A stretch of 64,000 nucleotides of DNA from Cyanodermella asteris (taxonomy: Eukaryota > Ascomycota > Lecanoromycetes > Ostropales > Stictidaceae): NCBI GenBank assembly GCA_900618795.1, contig UYJD01000010.1, positions 1,090,068 through 1,154,067 on the forward strand, read 5' to 3'. The position numbers were made by a program, and so were the translations under genes. Under the pieces are notes generated by a model. The model saw nothing but the letters and a program-made list of their open reading frames with translations, did not search any database and was not told where the DNA came from. Shown here one piece after another: positions 52,231-63,134 of this stretch. The stretch's first letter is position 1. Every line of letters begins with the position of its first letter.

Positions 52231-55172
52231 ATGGCAGATATGAAGACGGAGCCGGTCGGAACGTCTCCAAAGGAGAACGGCACAAAGTCCAACACCAGAA
52301 GCAGAAACAAGGACGGGGGCGGAGTCAAGAGGAAGTGTGTCAGCACAGCATGCATAGCTTGCAGGCGACGAAAGTCAAAATGCGACGGCAACATGCCGAG
52401 CTGTGCAGCCTGTGCGTCGGTATACGGCACTGAATGCGTCTACGACCCCAATTCGGACCACAGACGGAAAGGTGTCTACAAGAAGGGCATCGACAGTGCG
52501 AAGACCCAAGATGCGACGTTACGGGTGTTGATCGAGGGAATTCTCAACTGCCCGGAGCATGAAGTATTGGATCTTGTCAAACAAATTCGCACTTGTGAGA
52601 GTCTGGAAGATGTGGCATCCGGCATACTGGCTCGGAACGCGCAGTTGGAAGAGGAGGAAGAAGACATCTCGGCCATGCTCTCCGACGCTCCAGGCCAACA
52701 CCCTCCACGGTTCGAGAAAGAGCTGTCGGGCAAGATGGGCGGACTGCGCCTGGAGAACGGCTCCATACAATTCCTCGGTGGGACGTCAAACCTCCTGTAC
52801 GTCGACAACGAATCGAGCGGGGAGCTTTCGGACACGGAGGAAGGACCATACGCAACCCAGGAAGAGGCGATACGATCCTGGACGACAGTGACTACGGACG
52901 GCAATCTGATTCTACACCTCATTCAAATGTATTTTACCTGGCACTATTCATACTTCACGACTCTTTCGCGGAATCTGTTCTTCCGGGATTTTCTGAAGGG
53001 TCGTCCCGCATCCGTTCCGACCAACAAGACAGTCTACTGTTCGCAGTTATTGGTCAATGCTATGCTTGCGCTAGGTTGTCATTTCACTTCGTGGCCAGCC
53101 GCTCGAGCAGATCCTGAAGATTCAGCGACCGCTGGAGACCATTTCTTTAAAGAATGTAAGACCATAATCATGGAACACGACGAGTACGAGAACGCTCGGA
53201 TAGTGACCGTGCAAGCATTGGCTCTCATGTCTGTACGAGAAGCTGGCTGTGGTCGAGAAGCCAAAGGTTGGATCTACAGCGGCATGAGCTTCAGAATGGC
53301 TTTGGATCTTGGCCTTCCATACGAAAGCTCGAATGCCGGCTTGTCGGATGCCGAAGCGGATGCCCGAAGAGTGACATTCTGGGGCTGCTATCTGTTTGAC
53401 AAGTAAGTACGTGTGCTCGTACTAATTCGCACCCGACTAACGGCGCGCAGGTGCTGGTCAAATTATCTGGGAAGACCGCCACAGCTCGCTTTAGACAACA
53501 TCACTGTGAAGAAATTTGATGTCTTTCCGCAGGAAGATGCAGAAATCTGGACACCATGGACGGATTCGGGGAACAACTCCACCAACTCGCAGCCTGCCAG
53601 AACTAGGGCCATTGCTTTGCAGATTTCTGCGCTTTGCGAAATCAGCAGTGACCTTTCGTTGAGCTTCTACAGACCAAACCAGCTTGAGAAGCCGCTCGGA
53701 AAGCAAGCAGAGCTCAAAAAGCTGGGCGACCTACACACAAGGTTGGAGGCGTGGCGGAGAGATCTGCCAAAAGAGTTTGAAGCCAAAGAGGGCCAACTGC
53801 CCCAGGTCCTGATCATGCAGTAAGTGTCGCTGTCTTGAGTGCGGTCAGGATCGCTAACCTCTGTAGCATGTTCTTCTACCTCCTGTTTATACATCTCTTC
53901 CGACCCTTCCTCAAATACAGCCAGAGCAATACCCCCCTTCCACCCCACGTATCACCGCGACGACACTGTACACAGGCAGCAGCCGCCATTTCGAAACTGC
54001 TAAGACTGTACAAAAAGACGCATGGACTAAGACAAGTTTGCAACATTGTCGTATATATCGCACACTCCGCCTGTACCATCCATCTCCTCAACCTTCAGGA
54101 CAAGGATGCGCGGAGAGATTTGGCGCATGGCTTAAAGCACCTCGAAGAGATTGCAGAATGTTGGCTGTGTGCTAGGCGGACACTGAACATCCTCCAACAG
54201 CAAATCAAGAAATGGGAGATCGATCTGCCGGACGATGCGCAGGAGACGCTAGACCGAGCAGATGAAAGGTTCCAGCTTTTCAAGATCAAACCTGATGGCA
54301 GGTCTGACGGCGGATCACCTGGTGTTGATGCCCTGGCGCTCGCTTCTCTCCATTCTGCAGCAGCTGCAGAACATACACGCTCGCCTACCCAGACCGGCCA
54401 GATCAATGGAAGTGGACCGTTACCACAGGCACAAGTGCCGATGCAAGTACACGGCAATGTCCGCGGTCGATCGTCCTCGTCCGCTCAAAGGGCGGAGCTC
54501 TTGCGGCAAATGCAGGAGAACTCATTACAGGCGCAAATATCTCAAAATACTCAGCAACAATTCGCGTCTTTCCCGGTATCAGCGCTGCCAGCTTCCAGCC
54601 AGCAGCATCCCAGCTGGAACGAAGATATTTGGAAATTACCGAACGGGCTGCAGGTATCTCAAATGTCGGCCCCGAATACCGCGGCCAGATCAGAGTCCCG
54701 CCAGACACATCCGAAGGCTCATACCCAGGCCAGTTCGAGTGGAAAGCAAGCATCCACCACCGTGGCTTCGCCCACGACGATGTTTGCTCCGCATCAGAAC
54801 GACAATATCTTTGAGCAGCAACGCGACTGGTGGATCCGGGATCAATCGACGCTGTTCGACAGCTGGATGAAACGAGATAGCGTCGTCCATCCCAACGGCA
54901 ATGGCCCCATCAATGCTGGTGCCGCTTCAGCCATGTCGAACAATGGAAACGGTCTGATGGGGCCGGATCTGTATTCTGGATTGATGGACACGCAAGTGAC
55001 TAGTTCGACTACTGCAAGCTTCGGTGGGCCCGAGAACGGGGTTGGAAATGGGATCGCAACCACACTGCCTCCTGGATGGAGCACATATGATATGCTGGCA
55101 GGCGTTACGATAGACGGTGATCAATCCAGGAATCCGACGACATTTGGTGGCTTCAGCACAGGTTTGCTATGA
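52231..55172 (+). CDS. nirA: Nitrate assimilation transcription factor NirA/NIT4
   Basis: Pathway-specific Zn2Cys6 activator of nitrate and nitrite reductase and transporter genes, nuclear under nitrate (known for Aspergillus NirA and Neurospora NIT4). 948 aa in three exons: 52231-53402, 53451-53819 and 53867-55172. Zinc cluster cysteines are 41, 44, 51, 58, 61 and 69 (TACIACRRRKSKCDG, SCAACASVYGTECVYDPNSD), followed by HRRKGVYKKG. The middle region matches NirA closely: WTTVTTDGNLILHLIQMYF, CHFTSWPAARADPEDSATAG, LMSVREAGCGREAKGWIYSG, CWSNYLGRPPQLAL and HGLKHLEEIAECWLCARRTL. The C-terminal third is Gln/Ser-rich, likely the activation region. No niaD, niiA or nrtA gene lies beside it in this window. 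Confidence 0.95.
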
Positions 55173-56057
55173 TTGGGACGACACGACTATACGGAATGAC
55201 TATATGACTTGGTATGGCGGTGAGGGAATGGGACTGCGAGGGACAAAGACTGTACATTGGAACTTGATCAAGTGCTGAAATATCACACTTTCTCGGCGCG
55301 TCTGTGGGCTTTGCTCAAGCGTGGCGTGGGTGCTGGTTATGGAATTATTCACACATTTTGTAGAGTACTCACATCGCGACACTGGCATGCTTTGCACATG
55401 TACTTGAATTGATTCCTCTCACCGAACGCTTTTCACGATCTATTTGCGCTCGGTATGCAGTCCACGCTGCTCCGGCGTCACGTGCTGGCCATCTCAGCTC
55501 GTTCAGTCGGTTTCGTTGGAACCTCAACTCCGATTATGAGTCTCCACGGTATTCATCGCGCTCCTCGGTCCCTCTTCGGCTTTCGGTCTGAGCGAGCCGC
55601 GGAGTGGCAGTTCAGTCAACCTCCTCTACCGATTCTTATGTCATGGACGGCGCGCTGTGCCACACGGCTTTAAGTATGTCCGCGTCCGCGTTGTGTTACA
55701 GTATCTCACTCTTGCCTGCTACTTCTCGCTTATCAGGTTGTCTTGCGTTATTTGCATCAGCCTTGCACGAGCCATGTGGCTGCTCAGGCCCGCGGGGTCC
55801 ATGGTAAGCTCTGATCGTCACGGAGGAGAGTCTCAACTCCATGTTTCAAGGCTCCGCTCCCGATAATCATCATGTTAGCCCCCGAGAAGAACCTCTTTTC
55901 GCTATACACATACGGTGACGTTCATGACGTTAGACATCTTCAGCTGCATGGCTAATTGTGTAGGATGAAACGAATGAGCCATGCTAATTGGAGTCTTAAT
56001 AATCATGTCAAGTATTCAGGACAATGGAGGTGCTTTTCCCATCAACTTCAGCAAAAA
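55173..56057. other. Intergenic stretch downstream of nirA
   Basis: About 0.9 kb. Plus-strand frames at 55455-55866 overlap in all three phases and show no domain. Probably 3' UTR of nirA and promoter of the reductase. Confidence 0.5.
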
Positions 56058-56066
56058 TATATATAA
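56058..56066 (+). promoter_or_regulatory. TATA box candidate of the reductase gene
   Basis: TATATATAA about 90 bp upstream of the ATG at 56156, the clearest TATA element in this part of the window. Confidence 0.5.
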
Positions 56067-56155
56067 TGGCCCCGACCACCGCACCACCAACCTCTACATT
56101 CCTGAGTTGTTCCTCAAGTCATACTTCTAAGAGCGGATCACAGTGAAGATTCATC

Positions 56156-57214
56156 ATGGCAACCCACCCAACCTACCACACCATCCTCGTCACCGGCGCC
56201 AACTCCTTATACGCCGGCGGCATAATCGCTCACCTCCTCGCTCTCTATCCCGGGACCAAAATTCACGCCGCCGTCCGTCGCGAGTCCTCCATCACCGACC
56301 TGGCCGGCACCTTCGGATCCCAAATAACCGGCTTCGTGACCCCTGACATCACCGCTCCAGACGCCTACCTTGCCGCCGCAGCGTCCTGCACCGCAATCTT
56401 TCACATCGCATCCCCACTCACAACACACATCAACGATGCGAAACGCGACATGCTGGATCCAGCCATCAACTGCTGTCTTTCAGCGCTAAACGCAGCCGCA
56501 CAGACACCGAGTGTGAAACGTGTGGTGCTCACGTCCAGCGTCGGCGCCATCATGAGTCCGCTTCACCCGGAGTCCGACGGCGGGTTCCTGAGGCCGGGGC
56601 ACGTCTACACAGAAAACGACTGGAATCCAATGACGTACGAACAGGCGGCTCAACATACTGGGTTTAGCCCAGTGTATCCGACGGCGAAGAAGCTTTCCGA
56701 AGCTGCGGCGTGGGAGTTCATGGCGAAGCGGCCTAGACACTTTGATCTCGTTGCGATTTGTCCCGTACACACGTTCGGGGCGTATGCGGGGACCGCCAAA
56801 TCACAATCCGATGTCAGCTTCACGAATGCGCCGGTGATCAGGATGATGGATGGGGATGCTAAAGAAATCCCCCCACCGGGCCTACCGCAGGCGTGTACGT
56901 TGGATGAGGTCATGCAGGGGCATGTGAAGGGGTTGTTGACGCCCAAGGCGGGCGGGAACAGATATATTATTCATAATGCGGCGTTTGATTATCAGATGGT
57001 GGCTGATCTGATCCATCGGGAGTTTAAAGATGAAGAATGGGTTAGGAATGTACCGAGAGGGAACCCCGGACAATATGTGGATCCGAAGAGTCATTTCGAT
57101 TTTGATGCGACGAGGAGTAAAGAGGAATTGGGGGTTGTGTATGGAAACTGGGAGCAGGGTGTGATTGATTTGTGCAAGAAGTATGCGCAGGATAGAAAGG
57201 GGTGGACTTCGTGA
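56156..57214 (+). CDS. Extended SDR, dihydroflavonol reductase / 3-beta-HSD-like
   Basis: 352-aa cytosolic NAD(P)-dependent reductase, single exon from ATG 56156. The nucleotide-binding site is TGANSLYA (residues 13-20), where the usual TGxxGxxG would be; the second and third glycines are Ser17 and Ala20. Catalytic Tyr174 and Lys178 (YPTAKK) and the active-site serine block VLTSSVG (124-130) are intact. IFHIASPLT is the typical mid-sheet block. The C-terminal half (YIIHNAAFDYQMVADLIHRE) matches fungal ketoreductase-like extended SDRs. The exact substrate is unknown. A TATA box at 56058 suggests regulated expression. Confidence 0.9.
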   Translation: MATHPTYHTILVTGANSLYAGGIIAHLLALYPGTKIHAAVRRESSITDLAGTFGSQITGFVTPDITAPDAYLAAAASCTAIFHIASPLTTHINDAKRDMLDPAINCCLSALNAAAQTPSVKRVVLTSSVGAIMSPLHPESDGGFLRPGHVYTENDWNPMTYEQAAQHTGFSPVYPTAKKLSEAAAWEFMAKRPRHFDLVAICPVHTFGAYAGTAKSQSDVSFTNAPVIRMMDGDAKEIPPPGLPQACTLDEVMQGHVKGLLTPKAGGNRYIIHNAAFDYQMVADLIHREFKDEEWVRNVPRGNPGQYVDPKSHFDFDATRSKEELGVVYGNWEQGVIDLCKKYAQDRKGWTS

Positions 57215-57938
57215 GATTGAACAAGCACCACTTTCGAGGAATCTTCACATGCGGCCAGGACCCGATCATACCTGGCTCGTTGACCCAAAGCATATCTTCA
57301 GAGGTTCTGATATGAGTTCTACAATCGCTACATGGTTTAGTCCTTTTCGCGTTTGATCTTCGCACGAAAGCCAGCGGAGCTCACTTGCCGCCCGTTTTGT
57401 TCGGCACACAGAACGCGTCGAGGAACAGAAGACTCTTCAAGACCATGCATGCAATATATACAACTATAAGTCTGCTGACACCAACTACCCTTTCCTGTTG
57501 CCGTTCTTCTCCGCTTATTCTCTTCCAGTCCAGTTCCTGTACAAGCCGTGAGGCCTCTTCTTCTGTTCTGTAGTCTCTCTTTTCCTCCCGACCAAACTAT
57601 CGATGGTTGGTAACAGTACAGCCAATCTGTACTACCGAAATGGAGCTCTCAAATAACGATAAGCAGATGACACGCAGGAATCCAAGCATGAACGCAATGC
57701 AGTAAACGAATCAAGGACGACGCTTGCTGTGATGTTTGAAAGGACTCAAAAAGGACTGGCGACTGTGGAGATATGATCGAAGGATCGGATACGAAGATGC
57801 AGGTGGCCGTCGTGGTTGTTGTGGTTGATACGTGACAGTATCTCCCATGTGCGTGCAATGTGGCAAAAGAAATTCGTCGCGTCGTAGCAAGCTTGCGTCC
57901 TCCGCTTCCGCAGTTGCATGTCTCTCCTCGTTCGTCAT
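57215..57938. other. Convergent gap, 0.7 kb
   Basis: 3' DNA of the reductase (plus) and of the WD40 protein (minus). No gene or stable hairpin terminator is seen. Confidence 0.5.
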
Positions 57939-60900
57939 CTAGAAATAGGATCCAGCGGACTCGTACGGCGCTCTCTGGCCCGCCTGCAGCCCACTCTGGA
58001 TTCCCTCGCCGAAACCCTCGGTCAACAATCTCGGACTTTTCGCATTCTTCTTCTCGCGCTCCCTCATCGCCGTTTCGTTCCGTCCACGCGAGTTGCTCCT
58101 CATGCGCTCGAATACCCTCATCGTCTTACTGCCGATCCCATCAATGCTCCTGCCTCTCCTGTGGTTGCCATTCCCGCTGTTGCTTTGAGGTGGGCTCGCG
58201 GCACCGGCGCGGACTGCGTCCATGGGATCAACGACCTGCGCTGCGGGCGGGCTCATGGCAGGTGGACTCATGGTGCGACGGGCAGGAGATGCAGGCAAAG
58301 CCTTGTGGATATGCATGCCCTGCGCGGAATTTTCGCGTGCGATGGGCGAGGGGGTGTAGGATGTCGCTGGCAGAGTGGGGGGGCCGGTCATGTTTGCCGA
58401 AGGCCCTTCGTCGTCGTCCATTAAAATGTTGATGGTCCCGACGCCGGAGCCGGAGCTTAGACTGTGGTGTGCGACGTTGTCTGCGAATGGGGGAGGTGGA
58501 GGTGGCGGCGGAACTGGGTTGTGCACGCCCCCGGATGCCAAATGCGCGAGTTGAGGAAGAATTGCCGGTGGCGGAGTCGGGGTCGGGGTCGAGTGGCCTG
58601 GGGTTCGTGTCTCGGGCACAATGATTATTGCGTTGTCGCCTTCGCCTTCGATGATCGGGTGTAGCGCGCCGTCGATGCTGCCCATGTGCTGTCCGTTCCC
58701 GGCGTCAATCGACCCCTGTCGTGGCCTACCGATCTCGTGCAACGGCTGGAAGCTCGGTCGCCGGTTGGCAGAAGGTCGGATGTTTCGCTGGTAAGCTGGG
58801 TGCACGCCTCCGTTGTCTGTTGGCTCCGGAACGGGCGCGGACATTGAGCGGGAGGGCTCGAACTTGGGCTGCCCGGTCGCATAGAACTGGTCAGGAATGG
58901 CCGGCATCGCGGGCACGTCGTCACGACCTTGCTGGTACTTCGGATGCTTCATGGCACGTGGTGTGGCGGGAAGGCCAAGGAGGGGGCCTGTCGAGGCTGA
59001 TCGCTCGTAGGGGTTGGGAGCCCCTTCGCGAAATGTCTCTCCAGGCGGTGTCCATTGACCGCGGCGGCTCTCGCCATTGCTGGTCATGTCTGAGATGGAC
59101 CTGTCGGGCATGCCGGGGCGGACTAGCTCAGAAGGATGGGCGATTGCTTGCTGGGAGTGAGCGATCAGAGAAACACGGCGGGCTTCGAGCTCACGTGCGG
59201 CGGCTTCTTTCTTGATGGTTCGAATCGACTTGACAGGCTTGAGACCGTTGTTTTCGTCTGATTGGGGCTCAGAGTTGCCCCTTTCTTGAGCGGCGAGCTG
59301 GCTCATGAGATTGGCTTCGCTCAGCTGAGCTTGGTGGGAGGGTCTCTCGGACATTCGGCGATCTTGCGATTGCTCTCTACCCATACGAGAGCGAGAGCTG
59401 CCTCGCTCACGAGGGACGCGGCTGGTGCTTCGCTGTCGTGACGACTGGCGGGACCTGAGACGAGCTTTGTTCTCGGCAACAAGTCTGAGAGGGTCGGGGC
59501 TCGGGCCCTCGCGATACAGCTCAGCCTGGGGAGAGAAGGGAAGCGGGGAAGAGGGCGATCTTGCATGAGAACCAGCTCCCTTTGATGTGCTGCGACCCCG
59601 AGCCTCGATGGGGCTCAAGAGACGATCTGGGCTTGTTGCTCTGCTACCAGCCCTGCTTCTGCCCTTTCGAGATGTCCTGCGTGTACGATTGTCTGGGGAG
59701 ACTTCACGAACAGTTCTGTAGGACATTTCCGAAATCTTGGAAACAGATCGGCCCTTAGATGCACCCCTGGCTCTTCCGTACGACGGACCTCGGTCGTCAG
59801 TGCTCGACTCGGTAACGCTCAGGTTGATGGTAGAGTCGATACTCTTCGTGTGGGAGTCGCGGTACTGCTGGAGGTCTTCCGGCGACATCGGTACAGGAGA
59901 CGAAGGAGAGCGCTTCGCAGGCTGAATGTATCTCATGCTCGTACGTCCACGAGCGGAAGCCTCATCAATCTCTCGAGCTCTAGCCTTGCGCTCCTTGCTC
60001 CGAGCTTTAATGGCATCCTTCTTCTTCTTGGCCTCGAAATTGGCTACCTCGAGACTGCTGATGTATTGATCCATGCTTCGACCATCGACGCTGGGAGACT
60101 TGGCAGACGATGCCCAGCTTCGCCCTGTCAGAGGACCAGTGCTCTCTCCATCCATCTCACGTAGGCGATCCTTCAGAGGAAATTTGCCAGAAGCAGTAGA
60201 GCCGGAGTGGAGTGACGAAGATTCACTGTTGCGACCACGGAAATGGCCCGATCGGTCACTTCCAGCTGTGAGTTGAGGCAGATTGATCTGGTCCAAGGAC
60301 GGCATCTGAATTTGAAGGCCGCTGGGCTTCCTGTCTCGAGAGCCATTCCTCGTCCTAGAGTGGTCCTTCATTCTGTTGAATGCATGACTCTCAGAATGAG
60401 AAGCCCTCGCTGTCTGAGGCGTGCCCTTCAATGCAGTCTGTGGAGTGCCTTGTGGCTGCGGTGTCTGTTCTTCATTCGGATTGTACACGGTCGCACTCAG
60501 AAGCAAAGGCGCGTCGTCGACCTTTCTTTCCAGATTCTGAGTATTCAAGCTCAAAGCGGGCAAAGTGCTCTTCTTCTCCTTCTCCGGCTCCTTCTCCCTG
60601 TCAGACCCAGAAGTTTCAGGAGTCGGCAGTCTCTTCAGCGTATTCGGTATCGGCAACATGGGTGGATTGACATCGATGGGTGTCTCACCAATGGAAGGCA
60701 AGCGTCCGTGGGCTACAATGTTCGAAGGCTTGCCGAGACGAGCTGCATTCCTTGGAAGCATGACACCACCAGGTGTACCACCAGGCGACAGCGCGGAGTC
60801 TGCAATAGGCGTGACACCGGGCGCAATGGTTGGCGTGCCATCGTCAGTCAAAAGTCCCGGGAACTTGTATTGAGGCTTCTCGCCACCAAATGAGGTGATC

Positions 60901-63134
60901 AACCGCAAGGCGGGATTCTTTGCGGTCATCATCTGTGCCTTCGAAGGACCATCAGGAGACGTGGGTGGAGAAATCATGCTTCCTATGCTTGGACCCTGGT
61001 TCGAACCAGGAAAGGGCGACTGGTTGGGAGACGCCCACGGTACTGATGTATCTGCGCCGGTGCACGTGAAGCATCTGATGGCAAGATGTTGCTGTGAGTT
61101 TTCAACCACGTACTCGCCCCACCGTCTCACGAGGTGGGCTTGTCGTTGCCACTCGTCGGGGAAGAGCAAGGCAGTAAGCAAGATACCTTCCATATAGTAG
61201 TTTCGCGACACGTAAATATCGACGGCCTCTTCAAGCTCTTCAATGCCGACATAGATGGTGGCGGCGGTATGAATGTCGCCCTGAGTGATGTGCTTCTGTG
61301 CCAGCGTGCGACCCATTTGCTTACCTGCCTCACCATTGCCATTCATGTTGCTCAAAGCAAGCAGCATCCAGTCGGTAGAGCTGACGGAATTGTTCATCAT
61401 CATACTCATAGGATCGAGGTTGGTTTCACCCAACCATTTACCAAGCAAGGCGGCATTCGTCGAGCCTTGCGGATGTTTATGCATCTCACCACGGATGAGC
61501 TCATCGATATCGCCTTCCCACCCAAAGACAATGTGTAGCATTTGCCGGCGGAGATCGGTTGCCGAAGCCGTGTTTTGATCGAGGGCAGCGCTTTGTGGCG
61601 CATAAGGCAGACTCGCGAGCCGTTGCCTCGTGAACGGAAATAGATCCACCATGGGCGTTTCCGGACTTCGCAACACTTCATTCTTGAGCCGAGATCCTCT
61701 TGATCGGCGGCCGGATGATGCGACCGATGCGCTGGCCCAGAATGGCGACGCCACACTTTCCCGTGGAATCATCGGCGTCGAGAAGGCGGAGAACACCGTA
61801 CCGCTAGGGGCGCGTGACGACACTGACGGTGCTCGATCTCTGTAGTTTCCTGCTGACGACCGTGAGCTGAGAGACTCGGTGCGGCTGGAGGTCGAGACGG
61901 AGCTCGTAATGCCATTGCGCATTCTCGCTGCATGTTCGATGGCAGACTGGCTGGTGGCTTCTTGGATGGTTGCCAAAGAGTGGGCGCCCGGGCGGCCCGA
62001 GTCCATCGCAGTGTAGATTGGAGCAGGTGGCGCTGCTCCGATGATGTGGCTCGGATTGATCTTTGGAGTGTTCTGAGCAGATGGCCGATCGTCCACATCG
62101 GGCTGTACAGCGCGCACGAGCGATGGTGGATTGAGCTCATACTGTTGTACTGAACCCTCTGGCCCAAGCGTGAACAGAACCGCATTCGGTCCATAGTTGG
62201 CAATACCACGGACCTCCTCAACGGTCGGCACCTGCTCGTAAGCGACGTGCTTGGTCCGGACGTCCCAAGACCATGTCTCACCCTGAGCGTACTGGAGGAC
62301 CCGCCCGTTCTTGGACCACGAAATCCAGTTTCGTCCATTATCGACATCGTCTCCACGCTTCAGCACTCGAATAACTTTTGGCGCTTCGTTGCTCGGGGCC
62401 TTTGCGACGCTCCACACTCTCAAATCACCGTCCGCCATCTGAATCGCAAGCATGTCGGACCGCTGCTTACTCGACGATGCGTGCCACGCCAGCGCTGCGA
62501 CGGGTGACGGAGCTCTGGATGTCGATAGAGTGTGTAGTATTGTGAATTGCGGCTCGAGAGATGCAATGAGAACCGAGCCATTCTGGTATCCGATGGCGTA
62601 TGTCTGACAGTCTGACGACGGGGCAATCGCGGTGATGGGGTCGAATATCGTTCTCCTGGACTTGTGTTCTGTAGTCGACGGCTCGAATATTACCACATTG
62701 CCTTGCCCGCTGCCAAACGCAATGTTTCCGTTCTTCATCCATGACGCATTCTTGAATGGCTCAAATGAGGAGAACCGCGCAAGCTCTTCACCGGTGTATA
62801 GGTCCCACACAATCGCCGTCTGTTCTGCATCGTAGCTGACCACCAATCTTCCTTGACCTCTTTCACTAACTGTATCAATGGCAAGAATGACGACCTTCTC
62901 CTTGTGCTTCTCAAACCTCCGCTCGACTGCCAGGCTGTCGTGGTGTAGACACAATATCGTCTTGCCCTGCGCATATAGTAACATGGAAGAAGTGGAGGCG
63001 CATGGCTGGAATGCAGGGTCGTCAACATCGGATGTCCTCAGTTGCGGTGGGGGATTGGACGGCGTGGTGGATCTGTAATTTGACCTCGAGCCGACCGAGC
63101 CCGAGGTGCGTCTCGAGTGCCCACTCGTCGACAT
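57939..63134 (-). CDS. WD40 and low-complexity protein, 1731 aa
   Basis: Large Pezizomycotina protein of a type sometimes labelled 'gastric mucin-like' in databases. Single exon; start ATG 63134 (MSTSGHSRRTSGS), as the longer frame has no upstream ATG. Residues 50-360 form a WD40-like beta-propeller (VVSYDAEQTAIVWDLYTG, DMLAIQMADGDLRVWSVA, NGRNWISWSKNGRVLQYAQG). Residues about 480-660 are helical and TPR-like (IDELIRGEMHKHPQGSTNAA, IEELEEAVDIYVSRNYYMEG, WQRQAHLVRRWGEYVVENSQ), an architecture reminiscent of coat or scaffold proteins. The remaining 1000 residues are disordered, Ser/Arg/Pro-rich with SR dipeptides (SRKGRSRAGSRATSP), proline runs (PPPPPPPP) and a charged repeat of RSKERKAR. Cell role is unknown. 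Confidence 0.9.
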   Translation of the reverse strand: MSTSGHSRRTSGSVGSRSNYRSTTPSNPPPQLRTSDVDDPAFQPCASTSSMLLYAQGKTILCLHHDSLAVERRFEKHKEKVVILAIDTVSERGQGRLVVSYDAEQTAIVWDLYTGEELARFSSFEPFKNASWMKNGNIAFGSGQGNVVIFEPSTTEHKSRRTIFDPITAIAPSSDCQTYAIGYQNGSVLIASLEPQFTILHTLSTSRAPSPVAALAWHASSSKQRSDMLAIQMADGDLRVWSVAKAPSNEAPKVIRVLKRGDDVDNGRNWISWSKNGRVLQYAQGETWSWDVRTKHVAYEQVPTVEEVRGIANYGPNAVLFTLGPEGSVQQYELNPPSLVRAVQPDVDDRPSAQNTPKINPSHIIGAAPPAPIYTAMDSGRPGAHSLATIQEATSQSAIEHAARMRNGITSSVSTSSRTESLSSRSSAGNYRDRAPSVSSRAPSGTVFSAFSTPMIPRESVASPFWASASVASSGRRSRGSRLKNEVLRSPETPMVDLFPFTRQRLASLPYAPQSAALDQNTASATDLRRQMLHIVFGWEGDIDELIRGEMHKHPQGSTNAALLGKWLGETNLDPMSMMMNNSVSSTDWMLLALSNMNGNGEAGKQMGRTLAQKHITQGDIHTAATIYVGIEELEEAVDIYVSRNYYMEGILLTALLFPDEWQRQAHLVRRWGEYVVENSQQHLAIRCFTCTGADTSVPWASPNQSPFPGSNQGPSIGSMISPPTSPDGPSKAQMMTAKNPALRLITSFGGEKPQYKFPGLLTDDGTPTIAPGVTPIADSALSPGGTPGGVMLPRNAARLGKPSNIVAHGRLPSIGETPIDVNPPMLPIPNTLKRLPTPETSGSDREKEPEKEKKSTLPALSLNTQNLERKVDDAPLLLSATVYNPNEEQTPQPQGTPQTALKGTPQTARASHSESHAFNRMKDHSRTRNGSRDRKPSGLQIQMPSLDQINLPQLTAGSDRSGHFRGRNSESSSLHSGSTASGKFPLKDRLREMDGESTGPLTGRSWASSAKSPSVDGRSMDQYISSLEVANFEAKKKKDAIKARSKERKARAREIDEASARGRTSMRYIQPAKRSPSSPVPMSPEDLQQYRDSHTKSIDSTINLSVTESSTDDRGPSYGRARGASKGRSVSKISEMSYRTVREVSPDNRTRRTSRKGRSRAGSRATSPDRLLSPIEARGRSTSKGAGSHARSPSSPLPFSPQAELYREGPSPDPLRLVAENKARLRSRQSSRQRSTSRVPRERGSSRSRMGREQSQDRRMSERPSHQAQLSEANLMSQLAAQERGNSEPQSDENNGLKPVKSIRTIKKEAAARELEARRVSLIAHSQQAIAHPSELVRPGMPDRSISDMTSNGESRRGQWTPPGETFREGAPNPYERSASTGPLLGLPATPRAMKHPKYQQGRDDVPAMPAIPDQFYATGQPKFEPSRSMSAPVPEPTDNGGVHPAYQRNIRPSANRRPSFQPLHEIGRPRQGSIDAGNGQHMGSIDGALHPIIEGEGDNAIIIVPETRTPGHSTPTPTPPPAILPQLAHLASGGVHNPVPPPPPPPPFADNVAHHSLSSGSGVGTINILMDDDEGPSANMTGPPTLPATSYTPSPIARENSAQGMHIHKALPASPARRTMSPPAMSPPAAQVVDPMDAVRAGAASPPQSNSGNGNHRRGRSIDGIGSKTMRVFERMRSNSRGRNETAMREREKKNAKSPRLLTEGFGEGIQSGLQAGQRAPYESAGSYF

